Source: Acidobacteriota bacterium (GTDB lineage: Bacteria; Acidobacteriota; Thermoanaerobaculia; Multivoradales; Multivoraceae). Taken from it: a stretch of 64,000 bases of DNA. Position 1 is the stretch's first letter. Every line of letters starts with the position of its first letter. Of this stretch, positions 57,465 through 64,000 are shown in pieces. The stretch is from positions 2,199,778-2,263,777 of the forward strand of contig JAPOWR010000001.1 in assembly GCA_026707545.1 (NCBI GenBank), written 5' to 3'. A program made the translations under genes and the position numbers. The notes under the pieces were generated by a model. It had not been told where the DNA came from, did no database searches, and worked only from the letters and a program-made list of their open reading frames with translations.

Positions 57465-58895
57465 GTGACGGCGCGAACCGTCCTGAGGAACGAGTGGCGT
57501 CTGCTGATGGCCGATCGGCCGCTCAAGATCGCCCTCGGGCTCTTCGTCGTCCTGCTCGGCTACGCGCTGACGAACGGGGTCGTCTGGCTGCGGTTCCAGG
57601 AACGCACCGTGGAGGCCACGACGAGCGGCAACGTCGAGCGCGCGAGCGCCCTGGAACAGGAACTGGAAGCCATCGAAGCCGGCGGCCAGCCGTCTTCGCC
57701 CTTCGCCGACCCGCGCTCGCCCCTCGTGCTCGGCGGCCCCTCAGGCAGCCAGACCGCCGTGCTGGCGCCGGGCCCTCTGACGGCCCTTGCGATCGGACAG
57801 AGCGACCTCCTTCCCTACTACTACGACGTCAACGTCTACACCAACGAATCGTCGTTTCACCAGAACGGCGAGGTCGAGAACCCGCTCAACCTGATGGTCG
57901 GACGGTTCGACCTCGCCTTCGCGGTGGTTTACCTGCTGCCGCTGCTCGTTCTGGCCCTCAGCTTCAACGTCCTCTCGGAGGAGCGCGAGCAGGGGACGCT
58001 GGCGTTGACCCTCTCGCAACCCGTGTCGGCCCGCAACGTCGTGACCGTCAAGCTCGCTTTCCGGGCGCTTCTGGTCGTGGGGACCGTGCTTGGCGTCTCG
58101 CTGCTCGGCGCCCTGGCTACCGGAGGCTTCGGTTCGCCCGACCGGATTTTCCTCTGGAGCTTCACGGTCGTCACCTACTCGCTCTTCTGGTTCGTGCTCG
58201 CGGCGTGGGTCAACACCCTGCGCCGATCCTCGGCCTGGAACGCGACGGTCCTCGTGGGCGCGTGGCTGGTGCTCGTGGTGGTGCTGCCGGCAGCGATCAA
58301 CGCCGCGGCCGGCCTGCTGCACCCATTGCCGTCGCGTGTCGAGATGATCACGGCTCAGCGCGAGGCATCGAACGACGCCGTGAACCGGCGAAGCGAGTTG
58401 CTCGCCCGCTACCTGGAAGACCATCCGGAGATGGCCGAAGGCGTGGTCGCCGACGAGCCCGGCCTGGGCGCGCTCTCCTGGGCCGCCACAGATGCCGTCA
58501 ACAGGCGCCTGGAGGAAGTCACGGCGGAACACGATGCACGCCGCGCCGAACAGATCGCCCTGGTGCGCCGCTATCGCTTCCTGTCGCCGGCGCTCCTGGC
58601 GCAGGAAGTCCTCCTCGACGCCGCGGGGACGGGTGACGCGCGCTTCGCCCACTTTCAGTCCCAGGTGAGAGAGTTCGCCGAGCAGTGGCGGGAGTTCTTC
58701 GTACCCGCAGTCCTCGCCGACGAGCAGATGAACGCCGGCGTCCTTGCCAACGTGCCGAGGTTTGGCTTCGCCGACGAAGGAATCAGCGATGTCGCCCGCC
58801 GCGCGACTGCGCCGCTCGCCGTCCTGGGCGGACTCCTCGCGCTGGTGAGCGCGGCCGCGGGAGTCGGACTCGGCCGGGTGCGAGGCGCGGACTGA
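57465..58895 (+). CDS. ABC-2/DUF3526-like permease
   Basis: This 476-residue protein opens RTVLRNEWRLLMADRPLKIALGLFVVLLGYALTNG and shows LPYYYDVNVYTNESSFHQNGEVENPLNLMVGRFDLAFAVVYLLPLLVLALSFNVLSEEREQGTLALTLSQPVSARNVVTVKLAFR, the same layout as the preceding permease. The two probably heterodimerise under the second ATPase. The GTG start follows the previous stop immediately. A long periplasmic loop with many charged residues sits between helices. Substrate unknown. Confidence 0.88.
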   Translation: MTARTVLRNEWRLLMADRPLKIALGLFVVLLGYALTNGVVWLRFQERTVEATTSGNVERASALEQELEAIEAGGQPSSPFADPRSPLVLGGPSGSQTAVLAPGPLTALAIGQSDLLPYYYDVNVYTNESSFHQNGEVENPLNLMVGRFDLAFAVVYLLPLLVLALSFNVLSEEREQGTLALTLSQPVSARNVVTVKLAFRALLVVGTVLGVSLLGALATGGFGSPDRIFLWSFTVVTYSLFWFVLAAWVNTLRRSSAWNATVLVGAWLVLVVVLPAAINAAAGLLHPLPSRVEMITAQREASNDAVNRRSELLARYLEDHPEMAEGVVADEPGLGALSWAATDAVNRRLEEVTAEHDARRAEQIALVRRYRFLSPALLAQEVLLDAAGTGDARFAHFQSQVREFAEQWREFFVPAVLADEQMNAGVLANVPRFGFADEGISDVARRATAPLAVLGGLLALVSAAAGVGLGRVRGAD

Positions 58896-58903
58896 GCGAG
58901 GGA

Positions 58904-58909
58904 TACGAT
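58904..58909 (+). promoter_or_regulatory. Possible -10 box, second PQQ dehydrogenase
   Basis: TACGAT ends 11 bases before the ATG at 58921. If active, this gene could be transcribed separately from the upstream ABC genes. Confidence 0.35.
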
Positions 58910-58920
58910 GCACAGCCGAA

Positions 58921-60987
58921 ATGCCCAGAACGATGATCGCCGCCGGCGGCCTGTCAGCCCTGCTGCTCGCCGCGCCCGCGACCGCCCAACGCGGCGCCCC
59001 GGCCGGTGAGTGGCCGAGCTACGGCGGTGACGTAGGGTCGACCAAGTACTCGCCGCTCGATCAGATCGACGCCGCGAACTTCGGCGAACTCGAGGTCGCC
59101 TGGCGCTGGCGGTCGGTCGACGGATTCCTCAGCAAGTCGGAGGCGGGCGGCGAGTGGTACGCCGGCAGCGACGTCATCTTCAGCCGGCTGAAGGACGACG
59201 ATCCGCTGCTCTGGCGCGCAGGCCGCGCTCCGTACATCCGCAACCTGAAGGCCACGCCGCTGATGCAGGAGGGGCTGCTGTTCCTGAACACGCCGATCTC
59301 GATCGGCGCCGCGGTCGACCCCGGCACGGGCCGGACGGTCTGGGCGTACAACCCAAAGAGCTACGAGAGCGGCACGACGACGATGACCGTCGTCTGGAAC
59401 CAGCGCGGCGTCGCTTACTGGACGAACGGAGAAGAGGGCGACGACGCGGACAGCCGCGTCTACTGGGGCACGGGCGACGGCTACCTGCTCTCGGTCGACG
59501 CCCGTACCGGCCGCCCGAACGAGGACTTCGGCGACGGCGGGCGCGTCGACCTGATGAAGAACCTGCCACGCGCGAATCGCGGCGAGCGGGACTACCTGAA
59601 CGCTTTGCTCTACTCGATGCAGTCGCCGCCGGTCGTCGTCCGGGACGTCGTCGTCACCGGCGCCTCGATCGCCGACCGCCGGATCACGAAGGAGTCGATC
59701 CCCGGCTGGGTGCGTGGCTGGGACGCGCGCACCGGCGAACTCCGCTGGGTGTTCCGCACCGTGCCCCAGGAGGGCGACGAAGGCGTGGAGACCTGGGAGG
59801 ACGAGTCCTGGCGCTACTCGGGCAACGCGAACGTCTGGACGATGCTCTCCGGCGACAACGAGAACGGCATCGTCTACCTGCCGACCGGCACCGCCACGAA
59901 CGACTTCTACGGTGGCCACCGGCCGGGCGACAACCTCTACTCGGAGAGCCTGGTCGCGGTCGATGTCGAGACGGGCGAGAAGCTCTGGCACTTCCAGGCC
60001 GTCCGCCACGGCCTCTGGGACTACGACTTCCCGGCCGCACCGACGCTCATCGACCTCCCGGGTCGAGACGGAGCCGGCCCCCGACAGATCGTCGCCCAGG
60101 TCAGCAAGCAGGGCTTCCTCTACGTCTTCGACCGCGTGACGGGCCAGCCGGTCTGGGAGATCGAGGACCGCCCCGTGCCCCCGGCGACGATGCCCGGCGA
60201 CACCGCGGCGCCGACCCAGCCCTTCCCGACGAAGCCGGCGGCCTTCGAGTACCAGGGCGTGACGGAAGACGACCTGGCCGACTTCACGCCCGAAATCAGG
60301 CAGATGGCTCTCGACGTGATCGAGGACTACCGGATCGGTCCGCTCTACACGCCGCCGTCCCTGCCCGAGCCCGGAGGCAAGCGGGGAACAATCTTCCGGC
60401 CGTCTGCCGGAGGCGGCGCGAACTGGTACGGCGCCGCGGTCGATCCGGAAACCGGCTGGCTCTACGTGCCGTCGCGGAACGCGTTCAGCATGGTCACCTT
60501 CTACACGCCCGATCCTCTGGAAGGCGGCACGCTCCGCTACACCCACGGCGGCCGCGGCCGGCGTCCCGCGATGCCGGAAGGTCTGCCGCTGTTCAAGCCC
60601 CCGTACACGCGGATGACCGCGATCGACCTCTTCACCGGCGAGCACGTGTGGATGAAGCCGCTCGGCAACAACGACACGCTGCGCAACCACCCGCTTCTTG
60701 TGGACCTCGACCTGCCCCCGCTCGGCGGCGACACCTACACCGGACCGCTGCTGACGAAGACGCTGCTGATCCACGGCCAGCACGCCCCGGAGGACGACGG
60801 CGGCAACCGCCTCGTCGCCCGGGACAAGCGGACTGGCGACGTGGTCGCCGAGGTGCCGCTGCCGGCGCGCGGGCTCGGCACGCCGATGACCTACCTCTGG
60901 GAGGGCAGGCAGTACATCGCGCTGACGGTCGCCGGCAGGCGCGAGACGGACGGCGTACCGGAGCTGATGGCGTTCGCGCTGCCTTGA
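58921..60987 (+). CDS. PQQ-dependent dehydrogenase (quinoprotein)
   Basis: This 688-residue protein has a signal peptide (IAAGGLSALLLAAPATAQ). The propeller carries GEWPSYGGDVGSTKYSPLDQIDAANFGELEVAWRWRS, then GNANVWTMLSGDNENGIVYLPTGTATNDFYG, GLWDYDFPAAPTLIDLPG and AGGGANWYGAAVDPETGWLYVPSRN, the PQQ-binding quinoprotein pattern. It has no CxxCH haem motif. The overall organisation parallels the enzyme at 30742-32745, but divergence is considerable. It is only 25 bases after the last permease, so it may belong to the receptor/ABC operon. Substrate unknown. Confidence 0.92.
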   Translation: MPRTMIAAGGLSALLLAAPATAQRGAPAGEWPSYGGDVGSTKYSPLDQIDAANFGELEVAWRWRSVDGFLSKSEAGGEWYAGSDVIFSRLKDDDPLLWRAGRAPYIRNLKATPLMQEGLLFLNTPISIGAAVDPGTGRTVWAYNPKSYESGTTTMTVVWNQRGVAYWTNGEEGDDADSRVYWGTGDGYLLSVDARTGRPNEDFGDGGRVDLMKNLPRANRGERDYLNALLYSMQSPPVVVRDVVVTGASIADRRITKESIPGWVRGWDARTGELRWVFRTVPQEGDEGVETWEDESWRYSGNANVWTMLSGDNENGIVYLPTGTATNDFYGGHRPGDNLYSESLVAVDVETGEKLWHFQAVRHGLWDYDFPAAPTLIDLPGRDGAGPRQIVAQVSKQGFLYVFDRVTGQPVWEIEDRPVPPATMPGDTAAPTQPFPTKPAAFEYQGVTEDDLADFTPEIRQMALDVIEDYRIGPLYTPPSLPEPGGKRGTIFRPSAGGGANWYGAAVDPETGWLYVPSRNAFSMVTFYTPDPLEGGTLRYTHGGRGRRPAMPEGLPLFKPPYTRMTAIDLFTGEHVWMKPLGNNDTLRNHPLLVDLDLPPLGGDTYTGPLLTKTLLIHGQHAPEDDGGNRLVARDKRTGDVVAEVPLPARGLGTPMTYLWEGRQYIALTVAGRRETDGVPELMAFALP

Positions 60988-61030
60988 CGCTTCCCGAAAC
61001 ACACCGTCCCGTCGGAGCGTCCTGACAGTT

Positions 61031-61756
61031 ATGAAAAACGCTCTCAGCTTCACGATTCTGGTCGCCGGCCTGGCCGGCTGCGGCAGCGACGGCACGCCGC
61101 CCGAGGCCGCGGTCGTCGACGGTCCGGGAACCTCCTCCATCAAGGGCGAGGTCTGGGCGGACAACTGGTTCGCCTTCTACCTGGGCGACCGGCTGATCGT
61201 CGAGGATTCCGTGCCGATCACGACGGAGCGGTCGTTCAACGCCGAGGCCTTCGTCTTCAACGCCGACTACCCCTTGCAACTCAACTTCGTCGCCAAGGAC
61301 TTCAAGGAGAACGACACGGGCCTGGAGTACATCGGCCGCGGCAACCAGCAGATGGGAGACGGCGGACTCATCGCGCAGTTCACGGACGCTGAAACGGGGG
61401 AGCCGGTCGCGATGACCGACTCCGCCTGGCGATGCCTGGTGATCCACGAGGCGCCGCTCGATCGCGCCTGCGAAGACGAGGCCGACCCGGCGCCCGGCGT
61501 CGGCCCTTGCCAGTTCACGGCGATGGCCGAACCCGAGGGCTGGCGGGAGCCAGGATTCGACGACACCGAATGGCCGTCAGCCGTCGAGCACAGCGCGGCG
61601 GCGGTCAGGCCGAAGGGCGGCTACGACGCGATCGACTGGTGGGACGACGCGCGCCTGATCTGGTCGGCCGACCTCGAGACGCAGAACACGCTGCTCTGTC
61701 GCCTGACGGTGCAGCAACCCCCGACGCGAGTCGTTCGGCCTAACGCCTCGCCATGA
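61031..61756 (+). CDS. Hypothetical lipoprotein
   Basis: This 241-residue protein starts KNALSFTILVAGLAGC, a signal segment and lipobox. The mature part (SIKGEVWADNWFAFYLGDRLIVEDSV, then GWREPGFDDTEWPSAVEHSAAAV) resembles the jelly-roll sugar-binding modules that often contain a 'FDDsxW' motif. The final region has two Cys that could form a disulfide. It follows the PQQ dehydrogenase by 43 bases. Its stop overlaps the convergent enoyl-CoA hydratase gene by about 17 bases. Confidence 0.75.
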   Translation: MKNALSFTILVAGLAGCGSDGTPPEAAVVDGPGTSSIKGEVWADNWFAFYLGDRLIVEDSVPITTERSFNAEAFVFNADYPLQLNFVAKDFKENDTGLEYIGRGNQQMGDGGLIAQFTDAETGEPVAMTDSAWRCLVIHEAPLDRACEDEADPAPGVGPCQFTAMAEPEGWREPGFDDTEWPSAVEHSAAAVRPKGGYDAIDWWDDARLIWSADLETQNTLLCRLTVQQPPTRVVRPNASP

Positions 61757-62519
61757 ACGCGGCGACGGCGTCGCGGTGAGCGTCGCTCTGGTAGGCCGCC
61801 TGGAGTTCTTCGATTTCACGGCGGTGGATCTCGTCGAGATCATGCGATGAGCCGTTCTTCGTCAGCAATCGCTTGATGGCGCGCAGCGAGCTGTCGGCGT
61901 TCTCGCCGATCCGGGCGGCCATCTCGAGCGCTCGATCCAGCGTCTCGTCGTGCGGCACGACGGCGTTCGCGAAACCCATCGCCTCGAGTTCCGAGGCGTC
62001 GTAGAGACGACCGGTCAGGCACATCTCGCTCGCCTTCGCCCAGCCGACCCGCTGCACCAGGAAATGCGAGGAGCAGAGCTCCGGCACCAGCCCCATCCGC
62101 ACGAAGAACATGCCGACGCGGGCGCGCTCCGAGAGCACGATGACATCGAAGGGCAGAGCCAGCGTGATCCCCACACCGACGGCGACGCCGTTGATCGCGG
62201 CGATCATCGGCTTCGACTCCCGCACCAGTTCCACCCAGGGGCGGGGCGGCCTGCGGTCGGCCTCCGCCCCGGCCTCGCCGCCGTCGAGCCGGGCCTTGAA
62301 CTGCGCTCCGATGTCGGCGCCCGCGCAGAACCCGCGTCCCGCCCCGGTGACGACGATGGCCGCCAGATCCGGGTCGTCGTTGGCGGCTTCGATCGCGTCG
62401 ACCAGCTCGAGGTTCATCTGCCGGGTCCAGGCATTCAGCTTGTCCGGCCGGTTCAACGTGAGGATGCGGGTACGGCCCCGGTCCTCGACCAGGATTTGCT
62501 CGTAGTTCGTCACGGTCAT
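61740..62519 (-). CDS. Enoyl-CoA hydratase/isomerase
   Basis: This 259-residue crotonase-fold protein has VVTGAGRGFCAGADIG (the first CoA oxyanion-hole segment) and KPMIAAINGVAVGVGITLALPFDVIVLSERARVGMFFVRMGLVPELCSSHFLVQRVGWAKA (second half, with the Glu-containing region). It should hydrate or isomerise an enoyl-CoA, in line with the two acyl-CoA ligases in the window. A GGAG site precedes the ATG. It lies downstream of the CcmC-like gene on the same strand, at a 52-base gap. Confidence 0.92.
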   Translation of the reverse strand: MTVTNYEQILVEDRGRTRILTLNRPDKLNAWTRQMNLELVDAIEAANDDPDLAAIVVTGAGRGFCAGADIGAQFKARLDGGEAGAEADRRPPRPWVELVRESKPMIAAINGVAVGVGITLALPFDVIVLSERARVGMFFVRMGLVPELCSSHFLVQRVGWAKASEMCLTGRLYDASELEAMGFANAVVPHDETLDRALEMAARIGENADSSLRAIKRLLTKNGSSHDLDEIHRREIEELQAAYQSDAHRDAVAAFMARR

Positions 62520-62571
62520 GGATGATCTCCCGATCTGCCCTTGGTCAAACTGTGCGGGGCGCGGCGGGCGC

Positions 62572-63279
62572 TCAGGCTCCGCCCCGTACCGGCTCGATGC
62601 GTGGTGGCGGCGCGGTCGCCTCGGCCTGCCGCCGCGCCAGAGAGAGCCGGGCGCGGCGCGCCACGAACCAGACGCAAACGAGGAATAAGGCGATCGCGTT
62701 GAGCCTGAGCGGCAGGATCATCGTCGTATGCACCGTCTCCGGCGACGACTGCATCTGGTGGATGCTCCGCCACCAGTTGACCGAGAAGTAGACGAGAGGC
62801 GCGTTGACCGAAGCGACGATGCTCGCCGCCGCCGTCCAGGGCGCGCGCCGGTGCTCTTCGGCGAAGCGGCGCAACGCCAGTACGCCGAGGAAGGTCAACC
62901 ACATGACGAACGTGAAGGTCAGCCGTGGATCCCAGGCCCAGTAGACCCCCCATGTCGGCTTGGCCCAGACGATCCCTGAGAGCAGCCCCGCCGTCTCGAG
63001 GACGACGCCCACCTCGATCACGCCGACGAGCATGCCGTCGATCCAGGCCTTGCGTTTCCACAGCCAGGCGGCGCCCACGAAGCCGGCACCGCAAAAGCAG
63101 ACCAGCGCGTTCCACTGCAGCGGCACGTGAACGTAGAGGATGCGGTAGACGTCGCCCATGAAGCGCTCCCTGGGCGCCACGAAGAGGCCGAGGTAGACGC
63201 CCGCCACGAGCAAGGCCAGACCGACGAGTCCGAACCAGTGCTCCCAGGCCCAGGCGCGCTTGGAGGTCGCGGTCGTCAT
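62572..63279 (-). CDS. ccmC: CcmC-like haem exporter/cytochrome c biogenesis protein
   Basis: This 235-residue six-helix membrane protein has FMGDVYRILYVHVPLQWNALVCF with one expected haem-binding His, and TWGVYWAWDPRLTFTFVMWLTFLGVLALR, the tryptophan-rich WWD-type signature of CcmC/CcsA haem-handling proteins that pass haem to CcmE. Other ccm genes are not seen in the window and may lie beyond the right edge or elsewhere. The ATG has TAACGT 9 bases upstream. It is divergent from the LLM gene at the right end. Confidence 0.88.
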   Translation of the reverse strand: MTTATSKRAWAWEHWFGLVGLALLVAGVYLGLFVAPRERFMGDVYRILYVHVPLQWNALVCFCGAGFVGAAWLWKRKAWIDGMLVGVIEVGVVLETAGLLSGIVWAKPTWGVYWAWDPRLTFTFVMWLTFLGVLALRRFAEEHRRAPWTAAASIVASVNAPLVYFSVNWWRSIHQMQSSPETVHTTMILPLRLNAIALFLVCVWFVARRARLSLARRQAEATAPPPRIEPVRGGA

Positions 63280-63288
63280 CGCGCGGGG

Positions 63289-63294
63289 ACGTTA
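63289..63294 (-). promoter_or_regulatory. Probable -10 box, ccmC gene
   Basis: Minus-strand TAACGT lies 9 bases before the ATG at 63279, giving a very short or no leader. Confidence 0.4.
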
Positions 63295-63349
63295 GCACCG
63301 GACACCTTGATACGGTCGGCGCTCGATTCCAGGCGGAGGGCTTCGAACG

Positions 63350-64000
63350 ATGGCGGATTCCACAAACATCCTCGGCAGGCTGGGCGTATGGACCGGTCTC
63401 GACGGTTTCTCGGCGTCCCAAGCGGCCGAGTTCGCGGCCGCCATCGAAGCCCAGGGTTATGGCGCGCTGTGGACTCCCGAGGCGATCGGCCGCGACCCGT
63501 TCGCTCTAGTCGCCTACCTTGGCGCCCGCACCGAGCGAATCACCCACGCGACGGGCATCGCGAACATCTACGCCCGTGACGCGATGACGACGAAGGCGGT
63601 CCACAAGACGCTGTCCGAGATGCTGCCGGGCCGCTTCGTCCTCGGCCTCGGCGTCTCCCACCCGCACCTGGTCACCCACCTGCGCGGACACGAGTACAAG
63701 CCGCCGGTGCCGAAGATGCGCGAGTACCTCGAGGCGGTCGGCAAGGCCTTCTACCGCGGCCCCGAACCCGAACAGGAAGCGCCGATCGTGATCGCCGCGC
63801 TGCGGCCGCTGATGCTGAAGCTCGCCGCCACTGGCGCCGACGGCGCCCATCCCTACCTGGTGACGCCCGAGCACACGCGAAGGGCCCGCGAGATCATGGG
63901 CGACGGGCCGCTCCTCTGCCCCGAGCAGAAGGTGATCCTGACCACGGACGCCGAGGCGGCCCGCAAGATCGGCCGCGCCAACCTCTACGTCTACCTGCGA
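63350..64000 (+). CDS. LLM-class F420-dependent oxidoreductase, 3' truncated by window
   Basis: 217 codons are present from the ATG at 63350 to the window's last base, with no stop. The protein reads LGVWTGLDGFSASQAAEFAAAIEAQGYGALWTPEAIGRDPFALVAYLGARTERITHATGIANIYARDAMTTKAVHKTLSEMLPGRFVLGLGVSHPHLV, the N-terminal two-thirds of the F420-type LLM family (TIGR03620-like). GGCGGAGG precedes the start. It is the third member of this family in the window, so the host probably makes coenzyme F420. Substrate unknown. Confidence 0.88.
   Translation, partial: MADSTNILGRLGVWTGLDGFSASQAAEFAAAIEAQGYGALWTPEAIGRDPFALVAYLGARTERITHATGIANIYARDAMTTKAVHKTLSEMLPGRFVLGLGVSHPHLVTHLRGHEYKPPVPKMREYLEAVGKAFYRGPEPEQEAPIVIAALRPLMLKLAATGADGAHPYLVTPEHTRRAREIMGDGPLLCPEQKVILTTDAEAARKIGRANLYVYLR

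Noticed and set aside
1..64000. CRISPR arrays, rRNA, tRNA, insertion sequences or prophage genes
   Set aside because: I saw no repeat-spacer array, no recognisable RNA gene and no transposase, integrase or phage structural motif in the translated frames; a tRNA search tool could still overturn this for small RNAs.

Overview
The window is a GC-rich, densely packed bacterial chromosome segment. It carries about 56 protein genes, the first and last cut by the window edges. The gene content points to Acidobacteriota, by inference and not proven: a GWxTD plus VWFA-type secreted protein, a TonB receptor with an N-terminal carboxypeptidase-regulatory domain, two PQQ dehydrogenases, three F420-type LLM oxidoreductases, GMC/gluconate-dehydrogenase subunits and many Tat- or Sec-exported proteins. 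No rRNA, tRNA, CRISPR array, insertion sequence or phage gene was recognised. No gap exceeds 150 bases; the longest are 48410-48557 (148 bases) and 27684-27810 (127 bases). Neighbouring genes often share a 4-base ATGA or GTGA overlap, which suggests translational coupling. Many first genes lack a Shine-Dalgarno sequence and instead have a TANNNT box 6-11 bases before the start codon, suggesting leaderless mRNAs.

Left part (1-7059). A minus-strand run reads from a UGSC-family selenoprotein (in-frame UGA at 6784-6786 followed by a bSECIS-like hairpin) into an Asp-box sialidase-like protein, a sodium:solute symporter, a lipoprotein, an acyl-CoA ligase and a SMUG1-type uracil-DNA glycosylase. The first three are coupled by 4-base overlaps. 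A beta-lactamase-fold serine hydrolase lies at the left edge.

7156-29991. This holds a DHFR/RibD-like reductase, a GNAT protein and a Phd/VapB-VapC toxin-antitoxin pair. Next comes a sugar-type cluster at 9488-15043: a secreted propeller/helical-barrel protein, a TIM-barrel isomerase, a symporter and small proteins. A coupled fatty-acyl set follows at 16007-19160 (hotdog protein, acyl-CoA ligase, GNAT), then a GMC oxidoreductase with its gluconate-dehydrogenase-type small subunit, an MBL lipoprotein and an exported DUF1570-type metallopeptidase-like protein with a TonB-C-like front domain. TPR proteins, a MalY/PatB-type aminotransferase and an LLM oxidoreductase complete the region. The TPR gene at 28885-29991 is less GC-rich than its surroundings.

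30036-48006. A PQQ dehydrogenase and a SRPBCC-like protein are divergent from a Gfo/Idh/MocA oxidoreductase. A signalling-flavoured group contains a STAS protein, a GPP34-like protein and an NCS2 permease fused to a degenerate RsbW-like ATPase domain. After these come an HMG-CoA-lyase-like enzyme, a GT39/ArnT-type glycosyltransferase, an isoprenylcysteine-methyltransferase-like protein, the GWxTD/VWFA protein, a PLP decarboxylase, a second LLM enzyme, an outer-membrane barrel and a second Gfo/Idh/MocA enzyme.

48032-61756. The most system-like locus runs in one direction: a small His-rich exported protein, a structured leader, a TonB-dependent receptor, an ABC ATPase, a very large permease with an M1-peptidase-like extracytoplasmic domain lacking HExxH, a second ABC ATPase, two ABC-2/DUF3526-type permeases, a PQQ dehydrogenase and a lipoprotein. 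I propose a receptor-linked envelope transport system; its substrate is unknown. The right end carries an enoyl-CoA hydratase, a CcmC-like haem-handling protein and a truncated F420-type oxidoreductase.
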